Below, piece by piece: positions 35,436 to 48,200 of a stretch of DNA of 64,000 bases. The translations under genes and the position numbers were made by a program. Below the pieces are notes generated by a model that saw only the letters and a list, made by a program, of their open reading frames with translations, ran no database searches and was not told the origin of the DNA. The DNA is from Rhabditoides inermis (taxonomy: Eukaryota > Nematoda > Chromadorea > Rhabditida > Rhabditidae): assembly GCA_963966185.1 (NCBI GenBank), contig CAWZYM010000114.1, forward strand, positions 345,001 to 409,000. Reading direction: 5' to 3'. Each line of letters begins with the position of its first letter. Within the stretch, counting starts at the first letter, position 1.

Positions 35436-37535
35436 AATAGCGCGGGTTCCGCCTTTTTCAATCGTGAATATTAATTGATACTGCTCGCATTTAGTTTTTC
35501 TCTGTACGCTACACTGTAGCCCAGAAAATCCTGACCTCACTCTTGCAGTTCATAACTCTAATACGCACAGTTCGTAATCTGATTGCACAAATTGCTCAAT
35601 GCTTCTATTTTGTATATATGTTGCAGATAAATACATGTGTTTCTATTTTTTATAAGCCGGCTGATTGGTTTTACGGGACCACAGATACATACATTACATA
35701 TATTGCTAGGTACGTGCAGTCTGCAGAAAGTCTCGGTCCCCCCGGGAAAAAAGTGCCTTACCTATCAGGGACTAAACAATCCCGGAGTGACGCGGGGCGT
35801 GAAGGTTGCATGAGCATGCGCGCGCATGCGCAATTGGCCTCTCTTCGACGCGCTGCAATTGCATATATCGAGGAGGCGAGAGCCGGAAGGTTGCACGCTG
35901 CACGTACACGCACTACTTCCTCGTCTCGGATCTCTGATCCTTAGACTCTCCTTCTCTTCTTTTCGGCATAGTGCGCGCGCGCCTGGCAACGTGAGTCTCG
36001 CTACTTCCGGGTCGCTCCCGGCATCTCCCCCCTCTCTCCGTAGATGTGTTGTGCAGCTTATCTCTAATTGGCTCTCTGGATAAAACAGAGTTGTTTTCGC
36101 TCCCTTCTCTGCTCGTTTGTGTGTGGATTCCCCCGATAGTCCGCCCAGAGTGCAGGACGTCTAGCCTTCTCGTTAGACGAGGACAGAATTATGAATTGCC
36201 GGCATTCTTCATTTTCATCTACTCTCTCCCTCACTCACCGACATCCCCTAATATGAGGTGTACTATAAGATCCTCTCGCCTTCGTCTCACCGTCTGCCAC
36301 GCTGCATCTCGCCCCGCTCGCGCCGTCTGTCTCTCCGAATTTCCAGCACTCTCTCGGCGATTTTCTATACTACTCTGCTTGCCTCGCCGTTCGCTAGTCT
36401 ATAGTGAAAGAGTGTGGTGAGAGGAGAGAGAGAGAGCGTTCTTCTAAAAATCACCCCGCAACGACGTGAATGCCAAACAAGTGTGCCAAACAAGGATCTC
36501 TCTCTCTTTCTCTATGTGTCTGTCTGTTTGTCTGTCTCTCTATCTCTCTCCCCCTCCCTCTCTCTCCCTCTCCCTCCCATCTCAATGCCCGAGTCTGTGT
36601 TTCGTGTTGTGGTGGCACGTGTACGCGGGGGGTTGTTTTCGCGACATGAACTTTACGCGAGTGTGAGTGTGCCAGAAAAGGACGCGTACTGTGATGTCTC
36701 AACGACGAATGCGGTACAAACAAGGGAGAGAGAGGGTAGGGGAGAGGGGAGGATAGAACGAGAGCCTTGTCGCCCCGTCACTATCGAACCTCCTTGTTCC
36801 ACCGCCACAATCCACAATCATTTACAAATCACGCAGAGCAAGGTGGTAACCGAACTACTTGTTTTTCATGAAAGAGCGATAAAACTATCTTGCTCTGCGC
36901 GCAATTGCTTGCCGAAAACTTTTTTCCTTCGAAAATGCAAATGAACGACATCTGAATAACTTCACATTTGGGGACTCGCTGCTTCTCTCGTCAACCCGGA
37001 AGTTCAGGCTAGCACGTCTTCACTGCCCCTCCGGGAGAGGGTATTGGATTTGAGAGAGAAAGAGAGCCGACGGGATTCCTCAACTCTCAGAGATCCTCGA
37101 TAGGGAAGTGAGGCGATGACCGCACATCGAGCCTTTATGGCTGCCGGGGCACTACTAATAAACTCTCCGTCACTCGCGCTGTGATTAATGTTTCTGTTTT
37201 TGTTCTCTTTGTCTCTTTGTCTCTCTCCCTCTCTCTCACTCACTCTTTCTTTCTCTCTCTCCCTCTCTGTTTTTTTTTATGTATGTCTCTCTGTCTCTCT
37301 TTCTCTCTGTCTCACTGTCTATCTGGCTCTCCCCCTCGCTCTCTCGTCTCACGTATAGCCTACAGAGGAGGCTGCGCGCATGTATTAGGCGCTGGTCGTT
37401 GGTGGCTCTCTCGCGCCTGCAGCTGCCCCGTCTCTGCAACTTCCGCGTTCGCGCGCGCTCGCTCACTCACCGACCAAACACCAAAGCCCCGCGAAGGATA
37501 TATGCACTCCGGGAATGTCCCTCTCTTTCCCTCCA

Positions 37536-37581
<46 letters not shown>

Positions 37582-38062
37582 GCGAAAAGACCACAGGCCG
37601 CGTCGCGTGTATGGCGCGGCGCGGCAGCGGTCGTTGATCTCTCTGAACCGTAGGGGGAATAGCACAGCGACTGATGCAAAATGCCGGCTTTCGCACTCTC
37701 TCTTCCGTGTTGAGTTGTACGAGCGAGAGAGAAAGAGAAAGGGAGCGAGAAAGTGAGAGGAAGAGAGAGGCTAATTGGCATTTGCAGACCGCCGCGCGCG
37801 TTTACAGCTGTTTCTTCTCTTCCTCTACTTCCTCAGGGCGTAATTGGGGCTGGTGATCTTTGATAGGCGAGAGGCGCGCGCATGACTCACACATGTGATA
37901 AAAGTCGCGAAAAGCACGCGCGCATCTCGCGATCGCACACATCCCTCCCCCCACCCCCACAATAATCGAGCGGCACAGCCACCTTTCAATGAATGTGTTT
38001 GCAAATGGTGATGCGAATCCTTTGATGAGTGGTCCTCTCGCGAGCGCGCGCGCGAGCCGCCC

Positions 38063-38114
<52 letters not shown>

Positions 38115-39035
38115 TTCTCTCCCTCTCTCTCTCTCTCTCCTCACCTCTTAGACATTGATCATCCGTTATTTGCGTTGCTGCGTCGCAACAGATCAAAGAC
38201 CGGCGAGAGGAGGTGATTGGTGAACCCCTTTTTTCTAGGGGAGAGGGAGGGGAGACAGAGTGAGAGACGAGCGCGCGCTCACCGAGCATCGCCTAGTGAG
38301 CGGTGGGAGAGAGGGAGAGAGAGATGGGGGTTACACCCTGATCACTGATCGCCTCACCCCCTCACGCAAAAGAGGCGAGGCGAGGTGACCGAGCGACCGA
38401 GCGACCGACGACCCCCGACTCTTCTTCACCTAATAGCGAGAAGACTCTCTGTGATGTCTGACCGCCTATGAAAGAGTTAAGGAGTTAGTAAAGTTCACGG
38501 AAATGAAGAATGAATCATATAAACACCTTTGACATTTCAGCAGTTTTCGTAATTGTCGCGGCATTTGTTTTACTATCTTGAAAACTTAATCGCTCTTCTA
38601 GCCAGAGGAAAACACATCTACACTCTACGAAACAATGTTTTGATCGCCTCCGTCCCCCTCTTGCTCTCTCGCTCCACTTGGATGTTTGTGTTTTGCTCCG
38701 CTAACAACCATGTTTCTCTCCCTTTCACTGACTGTTCGTCATATTTGAACGCGGAGCTATTTTGTGAGCGTGTGTGCGAATATCAGATTGTCAGAGCCGT
38801 TGTATCGTCCCGACCGAAAAACATTTAACACATCATACAATCATACTAGACACTCGGACTCACGTGAGACGTGAACCTGGTCGATGATTGCGGTGATCGC
38901 TCCATCAACAAATCATTCCGCTATCACTTGATTCTATTCTGTTGCGAGTGATGTGAGCTCAATGTGTGCACACCCGACTGATAGACCGTTGATCAAGCGC
39001 GAGCGACCCACGTCTCGTTTGTTCACAGTACTGTA

Positions 39036-39077
<42 letters not shown>

Positions 39078-40783
39078 GCACTACATTACACAACCATACC
39101 ATACCGTATGCACAATCATTCTTCATTGTGAGCCTATATTGGCGAGAGCCGTCGGCCCTCGGCCGCTTCATTCCTATTAGTCATTGGCGTGCTCGATTCC
39201 CCCTCTCTCTCCTCCTTCTTTCTCGCTTTGCTCGTTGGTCTCTGAACACCACACCGCCTTTCACCCCTCCCGGCCCCGCCCACTCGCAGTGAGTGAGTGA
39301 GAGTGAGACATTGGCCAGGCTCAGCCAGTACTGTCTCGTATGGATGTGTGTACCTGTGCACACACATTATTCCATTATTCATTGTCTCTTCCTTCAGCTA
39401 ATCATGCTTTACGTGCAAACACACCATTTGCGGCCTCTTTGTGTGCATAGCCGCATGTGATTTTAGATATGCTAGCTCAATGCCCTACTACGGCCACTAT
39501 TCCATTTCCCGCCAGTCTCTCTCTCTCTCTATTTCCCGGAGAGTGCATCTCTCAAAGTGGATCGAGGGGTGAGCGAGCGAGCGTGTCTGGCCGATTGCAT
39601 TCGCCACTGTCACAACATAAGTGCAATGTCTGCGACACTCTCTGAACGTTGAACATTTGTGTGCTGTTGGCGGGTGCACTTTTCCACCACCACACACATT
39701 TCGCGTCCCTCTCACTCTGGCCTTTCGATTCCCTTCTCGTATTCACAGTATCACATGATTGTCATTCCGCGAGGTACTTGATCAGTGATGTTGCATGACG
39801 TGGCACGTGTAGAATCAACGTTCGGCCAACGTAGCTTTAATACACTGATCGTCCCCGTTATATTTATCCCGTGCATGCCTATCTTTATCAACCATCTCTC
39901 TCGCGCGTCGACTTTCTTTCCTTCTTTCTCTCACGACACATCATCATCGAATGCGACTTCGAAAGACGTACAGACTTTGATCGTGCGCCGCTGGAAGATC
40001 AGTATTGTCTGGCTCACCTCCCGTCGCGCGCTCTCTCGCCGCCGCGCGCGCCGTCTGCGCACTCCATGATCGCCGCGCTCTCTCGTCGACTCGTTTTCCG
40101 ACCATAGGCCGTGACGTCGCAGACCACGCCGGACGATGATCTCCCAGCGAGCGCGCACACGCCATTTTCGGCCCCGCCGCTTCCGCCCGCAGTGTATTCG
40201 GGCCGTTATCGGTGCACGGTGCGCGGCCGGCTGCTCTCTGGATCTCTCTTCCGCTATCTTGCCTGCGTGACTCGTTATCAGGCGCTACGTGCCCCCATAG
40301 CCTCCCATCTTCACTCGCCCGTCTATCGCACCTTGGCTTCGTCTCTCTGCACACCAGCCTTTCTCTATCTACCGTACACTCGCTCTGACATGCAATGTTC
40401 GTTCGTGCTATGATCTCTCGTTTGGCGTAGGGTGATGTGTGTGCCTCACTTGGCCCCGCCCCGCATTCGGCGGCAATGTTGTTGTTGGTTGGGGCGTCTA
40501 CATGTGTGTGTGTGTGTGTTGCCGTTTTTGCCGGGTGCTCTTTGAGACTTTCTGTGACTCACGATCAGCTCTCCCTCATCTAGCTCAATCGCCCGCCCCT
40601 CCCGCATTCTCTATCCCATTCGCATATAGTTTCGTTTATATATGTGTATGTGCCGTGTTTGGCAGTTAGTGGCACACCCCTCAATGGGAATGCACACCAC
40701 ACCCCCACACTCGTTCTGCAACTTGACCGCGTCGCTGCTAGCATCCTTTTACATGCTTGCATCCATTTACGATTTCATTGCAG
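35436..40783. other. Long non-coding stretch upstream of the nuclear receptor
   Basis: About 5.3 kb with no coding exon that I can support. It is GC-richer than its surroundings, with many CT tracts (36490-36575, 37200-37330, 37536-37582, 38064-38140, 39040-39074), (CGAC)-type repeats at 38390-38410 and alternating GC runs (35820, 38040, 40030). It probably includes 5' untranslated exons and regulatory sequence of the nuclear receptor; no individual site can be assigned. Confidence 0.45.
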
Positions 40784-40787
40784 AGCG

Positions 40788-43690
40788 ATGCAAGCGATGC
40801 AGGACTTTCAAACTCTCAAGATGGAGTCACTCCTAAACGGCACGCAGCCGTCGAGCAGCGAGCAGCAGGGCGACTTTTGCGTCGTCTGCGGCGACAAGGC
40901 GATCGGCAAGCACTACGGCGCTGTCGCCTGCAACGGATGCAAGGGATTCTTCCGACGCAGGTGTGCGCGGTTAGACCGGAGATCAACGCGCAGCAGCTAC
41001 GGCGGCTGCTGCGCGTTGATGCGTGTGGTCTACGGTAGCTGGTGTGTAACCTCTCGATTTCAGTGTGTGGCAGAACCTACAGTACACGTGCCGCTTCAAC
41101 AAGAACTGCAACATCGACAAGGACCATCGGAATGCGTGCCGCTACTGCCGCTTCCAGAAGTGCCTGCAGGACGGCATGAAGCCCGAAGGTACGGTAATTT
41201 GTAGTCTCGCACATTGTGCTTGCGATAGATGCTCGAGCGATGAGAGTGCAGAGCACTGGAAAAATATAAGAGTGGCGTGCGCAGACGCAGACGATTTGAT
41301 GTCTACAAGTGCGACATACAGAGATTGTTGCATTTCAGCCATCCAGAACGAGCGTGATAGGATCGGATCGACGAAACGCAACCGCAAGCGCAGCATCGGA
41401 CATGTTGACGGCGCTAGCGACAGTGATGGAACCACCTCGCCGCGTCAGGTACACAACACTATCGTGGAGCCGGCAATGACGTTGTATTTTGCAGGACATC
41501 GCCTCGCAGACGGCGGGACGTCGTTTCATCGAGATGCTGGTGGATATTGAGAACCGAGTGATCGGCAATCAGAACATGAACTCTCTTCTGCGCGAGGATA
41601 GCGAATCTTCCACGTCGTCTCGTCAACGCGCTGTTAACCAGCTGATCGGATGGACGAACATGCTCCATCCCCTGCCGGACATTCCCCTTCAGGATAAGGT
41701 GAGGACGCACTCGAGAGATCAGAGGCACGGCGCGCCAGCAACTACCGTAGTCTTTACTATTCTCGGCATGAGTCGTTGGACTATGCGTCTCTCGCTCTCT
41801 CGTCTCGCTCGCTCTTTCTCTCTCGCAATCACCATAATAGAATGCGGCAAAGTGCACTACTCTCGCAGCGGTCCAGACGTGAGATGTGTTTTGTTGTGGT
41901 GTTGTGGTGTGTAGCGTGCGTACGGCAGGCGGAGACGAGGTCTGGCCGGCTGCACTTTTGTCGAGCGAGCCGTCTGCCGTAGACTAGAATGGCCGGGCAT
42001 GCACTCTAGACAGCAGCCTCTCTACACCACACACCAATACACACATGATGACAGTAGCCAGCTGCACTAACATGCAAAGGCTGACGTGAGGGTGTGTGTT
42101 GTTGCGGCGCATATAGGGTAACATAGCTTATGGGGCGATGCTTCTCTCTGACAGGCGACATACAAGGCCCTATCAGCGTGCGTGCCGGCGTTATCGCCGG
42201 CTATCAGCGAACCGTGCGCTTCGCAATGCCGATCCCCCGATCCTTCAACTCGCTCGTCAATAGATCAGCGCGCAATAGATAAGACACGCCGAAGCGATCG
42301 AGCAAGAGAAGAGATGATGAAATAAAACTACGGACAAGGTTCAACGGTGACGCATTGCAGATCATTCTGCTCAAGCAGACGTCGGCGCCCTTTGCCCTGC
42401 TGTCGACGGTGCAACGCTCGATGCCCTTCCCCCACCTCGTGCTGCCCAATGACCAGCTACTTCCCCTCTCTGCCCTCTCCGCGGACCTCGCGTCGATCGT
42501 CGCTCGAGTTGTTGATGAACTCATCGTGCCCCTCCGCCGCGTCCATGCTGAGGCTCCCGAGATGTGCGCAATGAAGGTGAGGCCCAAAGCTCTCGAGACA
42601 TCATCTAACCCTATCACATTCAGGCTCTCCTGCTCTTCTCGCCCGATTTCAACGGCATTTCCGCCGCCACTCGTGAGAAGCTGCGCGAAGCCAGGGAAAA
42701 CCTGCTCAAGGCTCTGTTCTCGCATCTGGCTTGCACGATGAGCGCCGTTGAGGCCTCGCTCCGAGTCAGGTGAGCATATCTCTCCCCTTGTCATCACGCG
42801 ACTACTGTAAAGATCAAAGATGACGGGGCACACGCACACACACACACACACTCATTTCTCCCGAGCGGCTATACGGTAATCACGCAGCACGAGAAGCTAC
42901 CAGCAATATAGCTATACCATGCTAATGCAGTGCACAAATAGCCACATGCGCTACAATCAAACCGCGTGCGTATGCATAGCTACAATCATATTGAGTATGT
43001 ATTTTGTGTAACGATCTAACTTATCCGTTTTCAGCTCTCTTCTCCTGGTTCTCCCGGCGCTGCAGGCTGTCTCCTCGCAACTCGCTGAGTCCACGGCTCT
43101 CGGCCAGCTTTTCGGCTGCTGCGAGGGCAACAACAACAACAACAGCCCGGCGCCGTCGGTCGCCCCCATGGGTCCCGTGTCCCTCGGAGTGTCCGTTCCC
43201 TCGCCGACCATCGAGCGCAAGGACAGCTCGCCCACGATTCACCCGATTAAGAGGTGAGCCGCTGATTCTATTAAAATACATTGACCGAAGATGAAGCATC
43301 AGAAACATGGTGGAGATTAGGAGATTAGCGCTTTTGCAGCTGTGCAGCGCGATTTCCCTTCCGTAATCGCATGCAATTACACCTGACTCACACAGGCCAT
43401 ACCGCGTATCATGCATAATCGTCGCAGCGGTGTTCTCTTCCACATACGAAACATGAAAACGTCTTGATGATTCGCGGACTAATTTCAATGATTGCAGCGA
43501 GTCTCCGCTGCTGTCCGCCGGCTCGCCATCCGCTTCGACGGAGCTGTTGAACCGGGAGGCTATCATGAACCTGCTGCCTCTGTTCATGCCGGCATCTACT
43601 GCCGCCACGGCCTTTCCGCTCCTCTCCCAGCCCGCGACCGCTTTCCCCATGATCTCTGCCGCCTCACCACTCAAGGTGTTCATGTCGTGA
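40788..43690 (+). CDS. HNF4-type nuclear hormone receptor
   Basis: Eight exons in phase give 461 residues: 40788-40960, 41064-41188, 41339-41448, 41495-41698, 42361-42576, 42624-42769, 43035-43253, 43498-43690. DNA-binding domain, residues about 30-105: first zinc finger [18 protein letters not shown] with P-box CNGCKG, second finger [20 protein letters not shown], then [19 protein letters not shown], the HNF4-like C-terminal extension. A basic hinge (KRNRKRS) follows. The ligand-binding domain shows the family helix around [16 protein letters not shown]. The C terminus is proline/serine-rich. It should act as a nuclear transcription factor; ligand unknown. Start: a CAG lies 5 nt upstream, so the first exon may be trans-spliced or preceded by a 5'UTR exon. 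The paralogue identity within the expanded nematode group is not resolved. Confidence 0.92.
40983..41020. repeat. Hairpin in nuclear-receptor intron 1
   Basis: ATCAACGCGCAGCAGC and its inverted copy enclose a few bases, a stem of about 16 bp beginning about 20 nt after the donor of exon 1. Confidence 0.7.
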
Positions 43691-44019
43691 GCGCGGGCGC
43701 CCCGTTCGGACCCCCGACAGTCCCGATTCGGTCATGTTGACCGCTGTGCAAATCGGAAGGTGAAGCTTCAAAACTCCATGGCGGGTACACACACTTTTGT
43801 TACTCATCACGCTCTGACCCCTAAGAGCAGTAATCGTTTTGTATGTTCTTCCTCCCTCTCTCAACTCTAGCCAGTATGTGCGTGAATGTTCGTGTTGTGT
43901 TTGACGTTTTTTTTGGTTTATTGGTCTACGGTGACATTTTCTATCTCTCTCTCGGTATTTATAGTTTTATTTTTTATGTGTGTATATTTCTAAAAGTTTG
44001 TCAGAATGTGCACATAATA

Positions 44020-44027
44020 ATAAAGTA
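44020..44027 (+). terminator. Candidate poly(A) signal of the nuclear receptor
   Basis: AATAATAAAG about 330 nt past the stop codon. It is the best match to AATAAA in this 3' flank. Confidence 0.4.
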
Positions 44028-44029
44028 TT

Positions 44030-45230
44030 ATTCTACTGTCTTCTGCTTACGTGGAAATGGAATAGCGATTGATAAGGGAGGGGTTATCAGTTATCAGTGC
44101 GATCAACGACCAAGAGTGTGGTGAAATGGCGGGGATCATATAATAGGCCTTTCACTATGGCTATGACATCAGAACTTTGATCTTGTAGTGTCTTTAAGTA
44201 TATTGACACAATTGACACTCGACCCAGAGTGCAAATGTTTCTGTTCGATGATCGCTGTGGCATTATATTGTGTTCTCTTCCATACATTTCTAGAGTCTCT
44301 AGTCTAAATCATCATACATCACATATTATACATATTTGTGCCACTTCTTTATCAGGATAAGGCAAGAACATCTAACTATCAAACGCGGAAGTGCAATCAT
44401 TGGTTTAATGCTGATGGGTAATGAATAATTTCTTAATATGCCTATGCATTGTGAGTGATGTGTGTAATGCGTCGCCTATTATCCAGATTGAGGGATGTCG
44501 GTGGATGTTAAAAGCACACGCAGTGTCGCCGTCTACATTAATTGTGTCTGTATACATGTATTTTGAATATCAGTGTCACAGTGTCTGATGTATGATGTCG
44601 TGACTGATTGTCGGTACATGCGTGTACTAGTATGTGATTAGTAGTACACACTTTGTCGACGTCTAGTCGTGTCCGTAGAAGTGCCTTATGTCAGCCCAGT
44701 GATTGTCTGTTAGTGCGAATACTACTGACGGTGCTGTCAAATCGTTTATCAAACGCGTTATTATGAGACATCAGAGGGAATGTACATATTTGTTTTCAGT
44801 GTTCAATTAGCATTATGATGTGTAGTAAATATGATTTTATATGTTTTGACAATATGCCGGAAAGGTCTGTCGTGGAGGAAAAACTCAAATTATGACAAAA
44901 TTAGTGACGATTGAGGTCAGGTTCCAAAGTACTCACTTTGCAGGCAGTTCCAAAACACAATCGCATTGTTCACTGTTTTCATCATCCATATTTGTACATT
45001 CTGGTTCTCAACATCAAAAAATCAGAGTGTACACCATTTGCGGATACACAAATTCTGATCAATATGAAGTCTTTATTTACAAACAACACACACACACGCA
45101 ACAATATCTGTGAGAAGTCTGGAACGAGGCATACATGAATCATGTATATTGAAAAAAACACATAACGAGAGTACGAGGGAAGGTAGAATTGCATGCGTAC
45201 GTAAGAATCTTCGGCGGGTCGCGGGCTAAC
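44030..45230. other. Convergent intergenic region
   Basis: Space between the 3' ends of the nuclear receptor and the ABC transporter. A TTTATT (AATAAA on the minus strand) at about 45072 could serve the transporter. No gene recognised. Confidence 0.45.
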
Positions 45231-48200
45231 TCACACAGAGTTGACCATTTCGTAGTAGAGTCCCTTCTCCTCCATCAACTCTGCGTGGTTTCCTTCCTCC
45301 GAGATTCGCCCGTCCACAATTACGAAGATCTTGTCGACGTTGCGGATCGAAGAAAGGCGATGCGCCACTGAAAGTGTTCGTTCTCTCAATGTTTTGTTCT
45401 CTTGACTGCGTGACCGTAACGAGCGTTTGAAACCGATATTTCATACTGCACGATTCAAGTTGTTACACCTGCGGGTAATGGGTAATGCATTCCGTACCGA
45501 ATTGACACGTATGATCTCTGAGACCACGCTACAAAAAGCGCAATCAATAGAGAGCTACTGCTACACTACAACTTTATAAACTTCGGCTTGCCGTGACTCA
45601 AGCACAACTATAACTATCCTGACGCTTTTCAATTCGCGAAAAACAATTGTCGTGGGAGCGATTAAATTTAGATTGAAACACGCAAAAATATCGTTTCTGA
45701 CGTTTTAATAATAAATATAATTGAACGTGATATTTTGCAATGCTGTCATGCACTCGTGTGTTTGTTTTGTGAACAAACGCGTGACAAAAGGCAAAAGCGC
45801 GGCGTTTGTGTTTTGAGTTTTGGGATGAACCATCAGAGTGCAGACGAAGACTTCGGGCGTGCAATGTGGCACAACGTACATATATGTTTGAGAACAACAT
45901 AGACGCAACAAAACGTCTGAATGTGACTAATCAGTCTGCCCCAGCTTTGTTCCTTGTCTGGCGTCTGGGTATGCATAACATTGCGTTGCTCACTGGTATA
46001 CTGTATTCCGATTAAGGAAGTTCGATAGGTTCGACCACGCTACAAAACCGCAATTTATTCATGTAGTTAATGTAAATATCAACATAATTATTAATGAAGA
46101 GATGCCAAACTAAACTAAAACACATAACATAAACATTTTGTAAATCCTTTTGAGATTTCCAGAATTCATGATTCGTAGTAAGTGTGAGTAATGCAAACAC
46201 TGCTCAAAGATAAATGAAGTTATAAAACGAGTGATGATCTGGCATTGTGTCATTTCTCTTCATTTCTTGCAGAGGGATAAGACGCTTTGCGAATGTTGCT
46301 AACGAGATAATCCCATTGTTTTTGTTATCGCGAAGTTTTGCGGCTGCATGTTTTCAAGTGTTTCGTGTTCTGACCACTATCTTCGAGGGAAGTGTCGTAT
46401 CACTTATCACAACAAACACAATTTTCGAATTCATTAATTCTTCCGACGGCTATCAAAATTGAGAAAATATAATGTGCGGGTGGCAAATTTCTGGTAATTT
46501 GTTTTGATCTCGGAAATTCTCACATTTGCAGACTAGTTAGCTAAAGCTGGGGGAGTCACTGCAAAATGTAACGAACGAATGTTTACTATTGACGAACAAT
46601 TATTCAAATCGCGTACCTTGAATACATGTGCACATCTTGCTGGCCTTCTCCAACGCTTGCTGCACTGCCTTCTCACTCGCGATGTCCAAAGCCGCAGTCG
46701 CCTCGTCCATCAGAAGAATCTGCGGCTTCCTGCAAATGAATTTTTTTTAACAATATTTATCTATTTGTTGCTTTCTATCAGTAGTAAGATGAACGCAATA
46801 ATATAAAAAAACAACGTTGTTATGAAGTGAGAAGTGATAATACTTTTGTATGGCAAAAACTGTGTGGTAAAAGTTCGCGATAAAAGTTGAGCTATTATCA
46901 CATTTAAATACTGAATATTTATTTCACTCACATCTGCAGAGTCACTCTTAATTTTCTACATACTCCGTTTCTACTCTTACTGCAGAAGAGCGGAAATCAT
47001 GGAAAACGTCTCTTGTTCTTTAGGATTTAGGAATGGGCTACAACAATACAATTTCGCGTAAGCGATAAGCGCGTAAGCCAATGATCTCTCAATAACTCAT
47101 AACGCGATTTCAAAGATCCTTGCGTTTAAGTCGCATTAGGAGTGCGATTATTGATATAAAGTATAAGGCCAGCAAGGTTTCTGGTAGAGGGGATCCTGTG
47201 ACTTTTCACGGCTCGATTGACCGACACACTACTGCTAACATTGCAGCATTGCACGTGAACGGTTTCTGCAAAGACTTTTTAGGTCTACGCTGAAGCTGAA
47301 TCTCTAGTCTCCTCACTAGCACAATGTTATGTATATGTTTGTGCAAAATTTGCAGCACGATCATGTTGTTTTGCTTCTCATATATGTTTTCGTGTATGAT
47401 TTTTATCTACGAATTATGTCACCCGTTTTCATTTCAAAACAGACATATACAAATGAGGCCTGACTAGACTAGATACACCGTGAACAAATAGTGTGCCTAT
47501 GTTCAAACACAACCACGGAAAAGGAGCGCGAATGTATTAAAATAAAAACGTTGTAAAAAAAAATGAAAAAAAATGAAAAAAAATGTTCACCTGACTATAG
47601 CTCGTGCGATGGCGATTCGTTGTTTCTGACCGCCTGACAACTGCGCTCCAAACTCGCCTACTTCTGTGTCGTATCCCTAAATACAAATGTCTTTAACATA
47701 TCTCTAAACATCCCTAAACATTATAACCCCCATATTGTTCTCGACTAGGATGACCTGGATTCAACCGGCTAAACACAATTATTATATCAGCTGTTTGTGT
47801 GCGCACACGACATCGCACAAAACGGCGCTCCGCTGCGTGCAACGATGTCCGAGTGGTTAAGGAGTTGGACTTGAAATCCAATGGGCATTGCCCGCGTAGT
47901 TTCGAACCCTGCTCGTTGCGAGAGTTTTGCTGGCACCGCAAAAAGTGAGGCTACCGATTGGGGTTGTTTGAAAGTTGTGAAACGTATCGAAATGTGAGGT
48001 ACATACTTCGCCACGAAAACGTACCTTTGGCAGAGATATGATAAAGTCGTGGATATCGGCAACTTTTGCCGCTTCCATCACTCGTTCCAATGTTGCTTCC
48101 GCCTCCAGCATTCCATACGCGATGTTTTCCTGGAAAAAAAACATTATTCTAAAATCATTATCAAGTTTAGGTGCGTTACAACTTTTACATTGAATGAGTG

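Noticed and set aside
42204..42851. Minus frame of 215 residues over the nuclear receptor
   Set aside because: Antisense shadow of the GC-rich ligand-binding-domain exons 5 and 6.
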